A DNA stretch of 64,000 nucleotides from positions 11,300-75,299 of the forward strand of contig DCCS01000006.1 of the NCBI GenBank assembly GCA_002316015.1, in the 5' to 3' direction. The position numbers and the translations under genes were made by a program. The DNA is from Prevotellaceae bacterium UBA1075 (GTDB lineage Bacteria; Bacteroidota; Bacteroidia; Bacteroidales; Bacteroidaceae). The notes beneath the pieces were generated by a model. It saw nothing but the letters and a program-made list of their open reading frames with translations, did no database searches and was not told where the DNA came from. Each line of letters begins with the position of its first letter. Position 1 is the stretch's first letter. Of the stretch, positions 50,060 to 58,118 are shown piece after piece.

Positions 50060-51144
50060 GCGACAGACAGGCTTGCCCCACCCCCTGGGCACAGGATCCC
50101 GACAGCCTGGCCGCCACCACAGTCCCGCAAGAGCCCGCCACACAAGGCCAGAGAGAGGACAGCGCGGCGGCACACGCCCGCACGCGGCACACGCGCCATG
50201 CCGACAGCCTGCGGCAGGCGGCGCAGCACCCCCGCACGGATGTCCGTGAGGCGCCCTCCCCGCAGGACACCCTGGCGGCGGCGGGTGCCGGACCGTGTGC
50301 CACACCGGGGCCGCCGCCACAGCCTGTCAGCCTGTACCGCGAGCCCGCCACCCACAGCCTGCCCGACTCCCTGCTGCGCTTCCAGGAACCACGGGGAGAA
50401 TTCCTCAGCGGCAGCCCCTACTGGCATCCCGAACTGCCCGGGCGCCAGACGGGCTTTCCCTGCAGGCTGTTGCCCTACAGGGTGAGTGCCGACAGCCAGA
50501 TGGCCTGCACCATGCTGGTGTGCTTCCTCATGCTGGTGTACATGCTGACACGCTACGGAGGTGAGATGCGCACGCAGGTACACGACTTCTTCCTCCCCAC
50601 ACGCATCAGAAAGGAGCACCACCACGGGATGGGCACAGCCCAGGGACTCCTCTCCATGCCATATGTGTACCTGATGCTCAGCATGATGGGAAGCATGGGC
50701 GTGTCGGTAATGGAGCAGGACAGCCTGGGATGCCTTCCCCGTGAGAGCGCGCGGCTGGCCGTACAGGGCTTCTACACGACATCGTGGCTGTGCTACTTCT
50801 TTGTAAAGGCGAACTCCTATGCCTTTGTGAACTGGATTTTTTTTGACAAACAGGCACGCCGCGAGTGGCATGACACACTCTTCTTCATCCTGTCCCTCGA
50901 AGCCACGCTCCTGTTCCCGGTGCTGCTGGTCGCCGTGTACATGCGCACTTCGCCGCAAGTGTTTGTGTGGAGCACACTTGGCGTGATTGCGTTTGCCAAG
51001 GTACTGCTGCTATACAAGGCGTACAGAGTTTTTTCTGTTAAAATTTATGGCACATTGCATTTATTTGTGTACTTTTGCACCCTCGAAGTGGTGCCCCTAT
51101 GGGTTGCACTTAAAATATTGACACGTATAACGGACTTACTTTAA
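50056..51144 (+). CDS. DUF4271-like membrane protein with long Pro/Ala/Arg-rich N terminus
   Basis: The 362-residue protein has five to six hydrophobic helices in its C-terminal two thirds (from about 150), with the short FVKANSYAFVNWIFFDK and YFCTLEVVPLWVALKI features of the DUF4271 family, which usually lies next to hemD in Bacteroidetes. The first 110 residues are low-complexity (Pro, Ala, Arg, His), unlike most members; they may be a real cytoplasmic extension or a too-early start. The ATG overlaps the previous stop, which supports the early start. Function is unknown. Confidence 0.8.
   Translation: MSDRQACPTPWAQDPDSLAATTVPQEPATQGQREDSAAAHARTRHTRHADSLRQAAQHPRTDVREAPSPQDTLAAAGAGPCATPGPPPQPVSLYREPATHSLPDSLLRFQEPRGEFLSGSPYWHPELPGRQTGFPCRLLPYRVSADSQMACTMLVCFLMLVYMLTRYGGEMRTQVHDFFLPTRIRKEHHHGMGTAQGLLSMPYVYLMLSMMGSMGVSVMEQDSLGCLPRESARLAVQGFYTTSWLCYFFVKANSYAFVNWIFFDKQARREWHDTLFFILSLEATLLFPVLLVAVYMRTSPQVFVWSTLGVIAFAKVLLLYKAYRVFSVKIYGTLHLFVYFCTLEVVPLWVALKILTRITDLL
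51070..51077 (+). promoter_or_regulatory. -7 element ahead of hemD
   Basis: TACTTTTG in the 3' end of the DUF4271-like gene, 86 bases before hemD; TTTA at 51044-51047 could be its upstream partner (22-base spacer). It would give hemD-rnpA-yidD a separate promoter. Confidence 0.45.
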
Positions 51145-51162
51145 GTAAAACATCTGTACGAA

Positions 51163-51909
51163 ATGGCTATTAAGAAGGTACTCGTCTCGCAACCGAGACC
51201 CTCATCGGAGAAGTCTCCCTACTTTGACATTGCCAACACGATGAACGTGGATATAGTGTTCCGGTCCTTCATCAAGATAGAAGGTGTCACCCCCCGAGAG
51301 TTTCGCCAGCAGAGAATCAACATCCTGGACTACACGGCTATAGTGTTTACCTCGCGCCACGCGGTTGACCACTTCTTCAGCCTCTGCCGCGAGTTGCGTG
51401 TCACGATTCCCGAAGACATGAAGTACTTCTGCATCACCGAGACGGTGGCCTTGTATATCCAGAAGTATGTGCAGTACCGCAAGCGCAAGGTGTTCTTCGG
51501 CACCACGGGCAAACTCGACAGCCTGGTCTCCGTCATCTACAAGCACAAGGCCGAGAAGTACTTCATCCCCGTGAGCGACGTGCATAACGACGACATCTCG
51601 GAGCAACTGGCCGCCAAGAACATCAGCCACGCGTGCGGCGTGATGTACCGCACGGTGAGCAACGACTTCACGCCCGACGAGCCATTCGACTATGACATGC
51701 TCATCTTCTTCACGCCCAGCGGCGTGCAGGCTCTGAAAAAGAACTTCCCCAACTTCCGGCAGGGCGACATCGCCATCGGCTGCTTCGGCCCCGCCACGGC
51801 CCAGGCCGTGCGCGACGCGGGGCTGAGGCTCGACCTGGAGGCGCCCACACCCGAATACCCCAGCATCACAGCGGCCCTGAGGGCTTATATCGCCAAGGTG
51901 AATGGCTGA
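51163..51909 (+). CDS. hemD: Uroporphyrinogen-III synthase (HemD-like)
   Basis: HemD closes hydroxymethylbilane to uroporphyrinogen III, the branch point of haem and cobamide synthesis. The 248-residue protein has the two-lobe layout: VLVSQPRPS at the start, VFTSRHAVDHFF in lobe 1, YFIPVSDVHND and LIFFTPSGVQALKKNF in lobe 2, and IGCFGPATAQAVRDAGL near the end. Motifs are weak, as is normal for HemD, but the gene order before rnpA and yidD in Bacteroidetes supports it. It overlaps rnpA by eight bases. Confidence 0.85.
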   Translation: MAIKKVLVSQPRPSSEKSPYFDIANTMNVDIVFRSFIKIEGVTPREFRQQRINILDYTAIVFTSRHAVDHFFSLCRELRVTIPEDMKYFCITETVALYIQKYVQYRKRKVFFGTTGKLDSLVSVIYKHKAEKYFIPVSDVHNDDISEQLAAKNISHACGVMYRTVSNDFTPDEPFDYDMLIFFTPSGVQALKKNFPNFRQGDIAIGCFGPATAQAVRDAGLRLDLEAPTPEYPSITAALRAYIAKVNG

Positions 51910-52285
51910 CGCCCGCCCGCACTCGTTGCCCAAGAGCGAGCGCCTGTGCAGCAGGAAAGCCCTGCAGAGGCTGTTCACCGGCAGCCGGCGCTCGGTGAGC
52001 GTGTTCCCCATACGCGCCGTCTTTGCCGGGAGCGAGAAGCCGGGCATACGCATCCTGGTGAGCGTGGGCAAGCGCCACTTCAAGCGTGCCGTAAGGCGCA
52101 ACCGCGTGAAGAGACAACTGCGCGAGGCTTACCGGCTGAACAAGCAGATACTGCGGGACTGGGAGGGCGGACTGGACATCGCCTTCCTGTGGAACACCGC
52201 CGAGATCCTTCCCACCCGTGCTGTCATGCTGAAGATGCAGCACCTGTTACACCGGATCCATGAAAGCGCCTCACCAGCCAAGTAG
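51902..52285 (+). CDS. rnpA: Ribonuclease P protein component
   Basis: RnpA is the protein subunit that helps RNase P RNA cut tRNA 5' leaders. The 127-residue basic protein has LPKSERLCSRKALQRLF at the start and the conserved RVGK-type SVGKRHFKRAVRRNRVKRQLREAY helix, the RNR motif that binds RNA. It overlaps hemD and yidD, so the three are coupled. Bacterial rnpA usually adjoins rpmH; here that gene is absent and the order hemD-rnpA-yidD is the Bacteroidetes form. Confidence 0.95.
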   Translation: MADARPHSLPKSERLCSRKALQRLFTGSRRSVSVFPIRAVFAGSEKPGIRILVSVGKRHFKRAVRRNRVKRQLREAYRLNKQILRDWEGGLDIAFLWNTAEILPTRAVMLKMQHLLHRIHESASPAK

Positions 52286-52508
52286 ATTGAGCCGCATGGT
52301 GGCATGGTGGCTCACGCTTCCCATCCTCTTCTACCGCCACTGCATCTCGCCCCTCACACCACCCTCCTGCCGTTTCACGCCCACATGCAGCCAGTATGCG
52401 CTGGAAGCACTGCGCCGCCACGGCGCGCTCAAAGGCTCCTGGCTTGCCCTGAGGCGGCTGCTGCGCTGCCACCCTTGGGGGGGCAGCGGATATGACCCCG
52501 TGCCTTGA
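52260..52508 (+). CDS. yidD: Membrane protein insertion efficiency factor YidD
   Basis: YidD is a small amphipathic protein that aids YidC-dependent insertion. The 82-residue frame has LPILFYRHCISPLTPPSCRF, TPTCSQYALEAL and RLLRCHPWGGSGYDPVP, the conserved Cys-rich core and ending. It overlaps rnpA by 26 bases. The region downstream holds repeats rather than genes. Confidence 0.94.
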   Translation: MKAPHQPSRLSRMVAWWLTLPILFYRHCISPLTPPSCRFTPTCSQYALEALRRHGALKGSWLALRRLLRCHPWGGSGYDPVP

Positions 52509-53023
52509 GGGAAGCCTCGCCGGCCTTCCACGGAGGGGCGGGGGGGTCACTCGCGCGGCATACGGAGCCCGCGGGCCGCCCTCCCTACACAGGGACAAGG
52601 CCGCCTGCGGGTCCCGCGCTTCCATTGTTCCCGTAACCTCCACCCCCATCCCGCAAAAAACGCACCGCGCTGCATCCGCCAACGCAGCGCGCTGCATCCG
52701 CCAACGCGCCGCACCGCATCCGCCAACGCACCGCACCGCATCCGCCAACGCACCGCACCGCATCCATTTCCTTGGTCGCACGCAGGCAGCCTCCCGGCAT
52801 TCCTGCCTTCTGCAAGCGGCCAGCCCCTGCCCGCGTCTCCCGGTGTCCCCCTGGCCCCCGCTGGGCAGTTTCCCCGCGACAGGACCGCCTGGAATCCGCC
52901 GGCCCTACGGCCACTCCACCCGAGAGCGGCCTTTTCCCGCATTTTCCCCACACAGGAGCGCGCGACGGGGCTGCCAGTTCAAAATAAGTTCCCCAAAGTG
53001 CCATTTTAATGACAATAAAGCGT
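52509..53023. other. Intergenic region with 22-bp repeat array
   Basis: No gene is supported in these 515 bases. The region holds the array at 52661-52766, with GC-rich non-coding sequence on both sides, and ends at the tRNA-Arg promoter. Long frames across it on either strand have repetitive, arginine- and alanine-rich translations without family features. Confidence 0.6.
52661..52766 (+). repeat. 22-bp tandem array, nearly five units
   Basis: Units at 52661-52682, 52683-52704, 52705-52726, 52727-52748 and a partial one at 52749-52766. Each unit reads CGCACCGCACCGCATC followed by CGCCAA, with few changes. The array is preceded by AAAAAA, like the other two. Confidence 0.9.
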
Positions 53024-53031
53024 TAACTTTG
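53024..53031 (+). promoter_or_regulatory. -7 element of tRNA-Arg
   Basis: TAACTTTG, 17 bases before the tRNA; the upstream partner is uncertain. Confidence 0.6.
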
Positions 53032-53048
53032 CAGGGTGAAACACGGAT

Positions 53049-53120
53049 GCTCCTGTAGTTCAATGGATAGAACAGCGGTTTCCTAAACCGTCGATCCGGG
53101 TTCGATTCCCGGCGGGAGTA
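53049..53120 (+). tRNA. tRNA-Arg (anticodon CCT)
   Basis: A 72-nucleotide cloverleaf. The acceptor strands GCTCCTG and CGGGAGT pair with two wobbles (T6-G67 and G1-T72), and the discriminator is A. The anticodon loop is TTCCTAA, with anticodon CCT reading AGG. The T arm has a CCGGG-TTCGATT-CCCGG pairing. CCA is not encoded. Confidence 0.93.
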
Positions 53121-53262
53121 CAGAGGCTTCAGGTTTGACGTCCCAAGGACAATACAAGAGAGAGGAAATCCCGTGCGCTCTGTATGACCAGACTTTCCGG
53201 TTCGCGGCCTGCAGGCTTTCCGCTCCAGACACGCCCCACCGCACGAGGCCGACACTCTCATT

Positions 53263-53306
53263 ATTATAATATGGTAACGGCAGAATTATAATATGACAAT
53301 GGCAGA
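53263..53306 (+). repeat. 22-bp duplication across the korA start
   Basis: ATTATAATATGGTAACGGCA (53263-53282, plus GA) and ATTATAATATGACAATGGCA (53285-53304, plus GA) are adjacent 22-base copies differing at three positions. Each has an ATG; the first (53271) opens a six-codon frame that stops at TAA, the second (53293) is the korA start. Confidence 0.8.
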
Positions 53307-55143
53307 AGCTATGGAAATCAAAGAGAGAGAGTCCGTGGTGGTGAGATTCTCAGGCGACTCAGGCGACGGCATGCAGCTGGCGGGAAACATCTTCTCCACC
53401 GTGTCGGCCACCGTAGGCAACAGCATCAGCACCTTCCCCGACTATCCGGCCGACATCCGCGCCCCGCAGGGCTCGCTCACAGGCGTGTCGGGCTTCCAGG
53501 TGCATGTGGGCGCGGGGCAGGTATATACGCCCGGCGACCAGTGCGACGTGCTGGTGGCCATGAACGCGGCCGCCCTCAAGACCCAATACCGGTACGCCAA
53601 GCCCGGCGCCGCCATCATCATCGACACCGACAGCTTCGGCCCCAAGGACCTGCAGAAGGCGGCCTTCCAGGGCGAGGACTACCTGGGAGAGATGGGCATC
53701 GACCCCGACAGGGTGATAGCCTGCCCCCTCACCACGATGGTCAAGGAGTGCCTGCGGGAAAGCGGCATGGACGCGAAGAGCATCCTGAAGTGCCGCAACA
53801 TGTTTGCCCTGGGGCTCGTGTGCTGGCTCTTTGACCGCGACCTGGACATCGCCTTCAGTTTCCTGCGCGAGAAGTTTGCCAAGAAGCCCGGTGTGGCCGA
53901 GGCCAACATCAAGGTCATCCGGGCGGGCTACGACTACGGGCACAACACGCACAGCAGCGTGGCCAACGTGTACCGCATCGAGACGAAGAACAAGGTGCCC
54001 GGGCGCTACATGGACATCACGGGCAACAAGGCCACGGCCTACGGCTTCATCGCCGCCGCCGAGAAGGCGGGCCTCAAGCTCTACCTGGGCTCCTACCCCA
54101 TCACCCCCGCCACCGATGTGCTGCACGAGCTCTCGAAGCACAAGTCGCTGGGTGTGGTGACAGTGCAGTGCGAGGACGAGATAGCCGGATGCGCCTCCTC
54201 GCTGGGCGCCTCCTTTGCGGGCGCGCTGGCCGTGACCAGCACCTCGGGCCCCGGCATGTGCCTCAAGAGCGAGGCCATGAACCTGGCCGTCATCATGGAG
54301 CTGCCCCTGGTGGTGCTCGATGTGCAGCGCGGAGGCCCCGCCACGGGACTCCCCACCAAGTCGGAGCAGACCGACCTGCTGCAGGCACTCTTCGGGCGCA
54401 ACGGCGAGAGCCCCATGCCTGTGATTGCCGCCACCAGCCCCACCGACTGCTTCGACGCGGCCTTCCAGGCCTGCAAGATGGCCCTGGAGCACATGACACC
54501 CGTCATCCTGTTGACCGACGCCTATGTGGCCAACGGCTCGGGCGCGTTCCGCCTGCCCAGGATGGCCGGCCTGCCCGGCATCCACCCGCCCTATGTGCCC
54601 CAGGAGATGAAGGGCAAGTGGACTCCCTACATGCGCACCGGGAACGGCGCGCGCTACTGGGCCGTGCCGGGACGCGAGGGCTTCGAGCACATCCTGGGCG
54701 GACTGGAGAAGGATGACAAGACGGGAGCCATCAGCACCAATCCCGAGAACCACGACCTGATGACACGCAAGCGCCAGGCCAAGATAAATGCCATCCCCGT
54801 GCCCGACCTGGAGGTGCTGGGCGACAAGGACGATGCCAGGCTGCTCATCGTGGGCTTCGGAGGCACCTTCGGCCACCTGCATGCGGCCATGGACGAGATG
54901 CGTGCCGCCGGGCACAAGGTGGCACTGGCCCACTTCAAGTACATCAACCCCCTGCCCAAGAACACCGCCCAGGTGCTGCGCCGCTACCCCCGTGTGGTGG
55001 TGGCCGAGCAGAACATGGGGCAGTTGGCCGGCTGGCTCCGCATGAAGGTGGACGGCTTCGTGCCCGCACAGTACAACGAGGTGAAGGGACAGCCCTTCAA
55101 GGTGGGCGAGCTGGTGAAGGCATTCACCCCGCTGCTGGGATAA
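53293..55143 (+). CDS. korA: 2-oxoacid:ferredoxin oxidoreductase, alpha (gamma-alpha fused) subunit
   Basis: This subunit binds the oxoacid and carries the gamma domain at its N terminus: VVRFSGDSGDGMQLAGNIF opens the gamma part (about 1-190). The alpha part starts near 235 (GFIAAAEKAGLKLYLGSYPI) and has the YPITPATDVLHELS motif. With korB it makes the two-subunit type that oxidises 2-oxoglutarate or pyruvate to acyl-CoA with reduction of ferredoxin, or runs in reverse in anaerobes. Which oxoacid is used cannot be decided here. The start lies in a 22-bp duplication. A second Met at 53299 is also possible. Confidence 0.93.
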   Translation: MTMAEAMEIKERESVVVRFSGDSGDGMQLAGNIFSTVSATVGNSISTFPDYPADIRAPQGSLTGVSGFQVHVGAGQVYTPGDQCDVLVAMNAAALKTQYRYAKPGAAIIIDTDSFGPKDLQKAAFQGEDYLGEMGIDPDRVIACPLTTMVKECLRESGMDAKSILKCRNMFALGLVCWLFDRDLDIAFSFLREKFAKKPGVAEANIKVIRAGYDYGHNTHSSVANVYRIETKNKVPGRYMDITGNKATAYGFIAAAEKAGLKLYLGSYPITPATDVLHELSKHKSLGVVTVQCEDEIAGCASSLGASFAGALAVTSTSGPGMCLKSEAMNLAVIMELPLVVLDVQRGGPATGLPTKSEQTDLLQALFGRNGESPMPVIAATSPTDCFDAAFQACKMALEHMTPVILLTDAYVANGSGAFRLPRMAGLPGIHPPYVPQEMKGKWTPYMRTGNGARYWAVPGREGFEHILGGLEKDDKTGAISTNPENHDLMTRKRQAKINAIPVPDLEVLGDKDDARLLIVGFGGTFGHLHAAMDEMRAAGHKVALAHFKYINPLPKNTAQVLRRYPRVVVAEQNMGQLAGWLRMKVDGFVPAQYNEVKGQPFKVGELVKAFTPLLG

Positions 55144-55149
55144 AGCCGC

Positions 55150-55222
55150 CGCCTGGCCCCTGACGAGCTTCCCCGCCCCATCAGGAGAGGAAGGGGGCAT
55201 CACGGAAAGGGCCAGGCCGCAC
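55150..55222. repeat. Imperfect long hairpin between korA and korB
   Basis: GCCTGGCCC and GGGCCAGGC near the two ends pair, with an inner CTTCC/GGAAG. It could attenuate korB or protect the korA message; no clean T-run follows. Confidence 0.5.
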
Positions 55223-55277
55223 ATATATATATAATGTGTTATTCTCACAAAGTACCATCAAGCATAAGACAGACACT

Positions 55278-56327
55278 ATGAACTCCAGCAATACAGCACG
55301 ACAGGACAGCCCCCGGGAGGGAAGCCGGTGGGCGGCCTCGGACTACAAGAAAGGACAGCCACGCTGGTGTCCGGGATGTGGCGACCACTTCTTCCTGGCC
55401 TCGCTCCACAAGGCGATGGCCGAGATAGGCGTCGCGCCATGGGACACAGCGGTCATCTCGGGCATCGGATGCTCGAGCCGACTGCCCCACTACATGGCCA
55501 CCTACGGCATGAACACCATACACGGGCGCGCCGCCGCCATAGCCACCGGCTGCAAGGTGGCCAACCCGCACCTCACCGTGTGGCAGGTGAGCGGCGACGG
55601 AGACGGGCTGGCCATCGGGGGCAACCACTTCATACACGCCAACCGCCGCAACATCAACCTCAACATGATCCTGCTCAACAACCGCATCTACGGGCTCACC
55701 AAGGGCCAGTACAGCCCCACCAGCCCGCGCGGCTTCGTGAGCAAGAGCAGCCCCTACGGCACGGTGGAGGACCCCTTCCGCCCCGCCGAGCTGTGCTTCG
55801 GGGCGCGCGGGCACTTCTTCGCGCGAGCCGTGGCCACCGATGCGGCAGGCACCGTGGACATCCTGAAGGCCGCCTACGGGCACAGGGGCACCAGCGTGTG
55901 CGAGATCCTGCAGAACTGCGTCATCTTCAACAACGGCACGCACGAAGCCGTGTACAGCAAGGAGGGACGGGCCAGGAACGCCATCTACGTCAGGCACGGG
56001 GAGCCCCTCGTCTTCGGCGAGAACCGCGAGTACGGACTCGTGCAGGAGGGCTTCGGGCTCAAGATTGTGAGGCTGGGCGAGAACGGCGTCACCGAGAAGG
56101 ACATCCTGGTGCACGATGCGCATTGCCAGGACGACACGCTGCAGCTCAAGCTCGCCCTCATGGGCAACGGCGACGGGTTCCCTGTCGCACTGGGTGTCAT
56201 CAGGGACGTGGAGGCCCCCACCTACGACGACTGCGTGAGCGCGCAGGTAGAGGAGGTCAAGGCCAAGAAGCCGTACCACACCTTCGAGGAACTTCTGGAG
56301 ACCAACGACATATGGGAAGTGAAGTGA
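55278..56327 (+). CDS. korB: 2-oxoacid:ferredoxin oxidoreductase, beta subunit
   Basis: The 349-residue beta subunit binds thiamine pyrophosphate and an Fe-S cluster. It has RWCPGCGDHFFLA with the CxxC, VISGIGCSSRLPHYM, and the TPP motif SGDGDGLAIGGNHFIHANRRN with the following NNRIYGLTKGQYSPTSP. Length and order fit the KorB type. The ATG at 55278 is chosen because the preceding codons are AT-rich leader. It follows korA by 134 bases and precedes tyrS by 52. Confidence 0.94.
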   Translation: MNSSNTARQDSPREGSRWAASDYKKGQPRWCPGCGDHFFLASLHKAMAEIGVAPWDTAVISGIGCSSRLPHYMATYGMNTIHGRAAAIATGCKVANPHLTVWQVSGDGDGLAIGGNHFIHANRRNINLNMILLNNRIYGLTKGQYSPTSPRGFVSKSSPYGTVEDPFRPAELCFGARGHFFARAVATDAAGTVDILKAAYGHRGTSVCEILQNCVIFNNGTHEAVYSKEGRARNAIYVRHGEPLVFGENREYGLVQEGFGLKIVRLGENGVTEKDILVHDAHCQDDTLQLKLALMGNGDGFPVALGVIRDVEAPTYDDCVSAQVEEVKAKKPYHTFEELLETNDIWEVK

Positions 56328-56379
56328 CACACGCCACTTGACAAGCACACCCTATCCCTAACACACGAACACACACCAC

Positions 56380-57681
56380 ATGAACTTCATAGAAGAACTG
56401 ACCTGGAGGGGCATGGTACACCAGATGACCCCCGGCACCGAAGAGTTGCTCAACCGCGAGAGCGTGACGGCCTATGTGGGCATCGACCCCACCGCCGACA
56501 GCCTGCACATCGGACACCTGTGCGGCGTGATGATGCTGCGCCACTTCCAGCGCTGCGGACACAAGCCCCTGGCACTGGTGGGCGGAGCCACCGGCATGAT
56601 AGGCGACCCCAGTGGCAAGAGCCAGGAGCGCAACCTGCTGAACGAGGAGACGCTGCGGCACAACGTGGCGTGCATCAAGGCGCAACTCGCCCGTTTCCTG
56701 GATTTCGAGAGCGACGCGCCCAACAGGGCCGAGCTCGTGAACAACTATGACTGGATGAAGGACTACTCCTTCCTGGACTTCGCGCGGGACATAGGCAAGT
56801 GCATCACCGTGAACTACATGATGGCCAAGGACAGCGTCAAGCGCAGGCTCAACGGCGAGTTCCAGGACGGAATGTCATTCACCGAGTTCACCTACCAGCT
56901 GCTCCAGGGCTATGACTTCCTGCACCTGTACCAGACCAGGAACTGCAAACTGCAGATGGGCGGCAGCGACCAGTGGGGCAACATCACCACAGGCACCGAG
57001 CTCATACGCCGCAAGCTGGGTGCCGACAACGAGGCGTTCGCCCTCACCTGCCCGCTCATCACCAAGGCCGACGGCAAGAAGTTCGGCAAGACGGAGAAGG
57101 GGAACATCTGGCTCGACCGCAACCGCACGTCGCCCTACGCCTTCTACCAGTTCTGGCTCAATGTGGCCGACGAGGACGCCGAGCGCTACATCAAGATATT
57201 CACATCCCTCGACCGCGCCACCGTGGAGGAGCTGGTTGCCCAGCACCGCCAGGACCCCGGACAGCGGCTGCTGCAGAAGAGGCTTGCCCGGGAGGTGACC
57301 GTGATGGTGCACAGCCCCGAGGACTACGAGGCGGCAGTGGAGGCCAGCAGCATCCTCTTTGGCAAGAGCACACGGGAGAGCCTGGCCAAACTGGACGAGC
57401 AGACGCTGCTGGACGTGTTCGCGGGCGTTCCGCAGTTCACGTTTGACCGCTCCTTGCTGGCAGGCGGGGGCGTGAAGGCCGTTGACCTCACCGTGGAGCA
57501 CACGCGGTGCTTCGCCAGCAAGGGCGAGATGCGCAAGCTCACACAGGGGGGCGGCGTGAGCATCAACAAGGAGAAGCTCGCCTCGTATGACCGCGCCGTC
57601 ACCGGGGCCGACCTCCTGGACGGCAAATACCTGCTTGTGCAACAGGGCAAGAAGAAGTACTTCCTGCTCATCGCAAAGTAA
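56380..57681 (+). CDS. tyrS: Tyrosyl-tRNA synthetase
   Basis: TyrS charges tRNA-Tyr. The 433-residue class I enzyme has the HIGH motif HIGHL at 43-47, GDPSGKSQER, NCKLQMGGSDQWGNITTG, the KMSKS equivalent KKFGKTEKGN near 228, and an S4 RNA-binding domain at the C terminus (GGGVSINKEKLASYDRAVT). All are intact. The gene ends 16 bases before the -33 region of the tRNA-Gln promoter. Confidence 0.97.
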   Translation: MNFIEELTWRGMVHQMTPGTEELLNRESVTAYVGIDPTADSLHIGHLCGVMMLRHFQRCGHKPLALVGGATGMIGDPSGKSQERNLLNEETLRHNVACIKAQLARFLDFESDAPNRAELVNNYDWMKDYSFLDFARDIGKCITVNYMMAKDSVKRRLNGEFQDGMSFTEFTYQLLQGYDFLHLYQTRNCKLQMGGSDQWGNITTGTELIRRKLGADNEAFALTCPLITKADGKKFGKTEKGNIWLDRNRTSPYAFYQFWLNVADEDAERYIKIFTSLDRATVEELVAQHRQDPGQRLLQKRLAREVTVMVHSPEDYEAAVEASSILFGKSTRESLAKLDEQTLLDVFAGVPQFTFDRSLLAGGGVKAVDLTVEHTRCFASKGEMRKLTQGGGVSINKEKLASYDRAVTGADLLDGKYLLVQQGKKKYFLLIAK

Positions 57682-57696
57682 AAAAGGGGCACAACA

Positions 57697-57728
57697 CTTG
57701 CGGGATAGGGAGGAAACTTCTATCTTTG
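57697..57728 (+). promoter_or_regulatory. Promoter of tRNA-Gln
   Basis: CTTG (57697-57700) and TATCTTTG (57721-57728) with a 20-base spacer, 34 bases before the tRNA. Confidence 0.75.
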
Positions 57729-57762
57729 CACCTGCAATCCACCCTGATGGATTGGACTGGAT

Positions 57763-57833
57763 TGGGCTATGGTGTAATGGTAGCACAAGACATTTTGGTC
57801 GTCTTAGTTCTGGTTCGAAACCGGATAGCCCAA
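57763..57833 (+). tRNA. tRNA-Gln (anticodon TTG)
   Basis: A 71-nucleotide cloverleaf. The acceptor strands TGGGCTA and TAGCCCA pair fully, with A as discriminator. The anticodon loop is TTTTGGT, with anticodon TTG. The anticodon stem is AGACA/CGTCT, so its last pair (31-39) is an A-C mismatch. The T loop is TTCGAAA. CCA is not encoded. Confidence 0.92.
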
Positions 57834-57841
57834 CCCCCGAA

Positions 57842-57883
57842 AAGCATGGCAGCGCGCCGGAGCGCATGCCATGCTTTCTTTTT
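57842..57883 (+). terminator. Terminator of tRNA-Gln
   Basis: AAAGCATGGCA (57842-57852) pairs with TGCCATGCTTT (57868-57878), with a nested GCGC/GCGC, then CTTTTTG. A clear intrinsic terminator. Confidence 0.88.
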
Positions 57884-57944
57884 GCCCGTGCCCCTGCCGC
57901 CCCGCCACCGCCTGGCAGCAGGGCGGCAGCCATGACCCGGCCTC

Positions 57945-57965
57945 GTGCCGGACACCTTCCGGCAC
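57945..57965. other. Small hairpin upstream of the GH78 gene
   Basis: GTGCCGGA and TCCGGCAC form an eight-base stem with a five-base loop in the gap between tRNA-Gln and the GH78 gene; role unknown. Confidence 0.45.
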
Positions 57966-58053
57966 CGCCCCGTCCGGCATGCCATGCCCCACATTTTCGG
58001 CAGGAACCCGACCATAAAGCCCCCGGCGTGCGTCCGTTCTCTTTTTTTTTTCG

Positions 58054-58061
58054 TAACTTTG
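58054..58061 (+). promoter_or_regulatory. -7 element of the GH78 gene
   Basis: TAACTTTG after a long T-run, 57 bases before the ATG at 58119. No -33 match is seen. Confidence 0.55.
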
Positions 58062-58118
58062 TGAAAGACGAGGCCGTTTGGGCTTCACATGCACACACAA
58101 AAAAAGCAAAAAAACACA

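Noticed and set aside
52661..52766. Possible CRISPR array
   Set aside because: The 22-base units are directly adjacent with no spacers and no cas genes are near.
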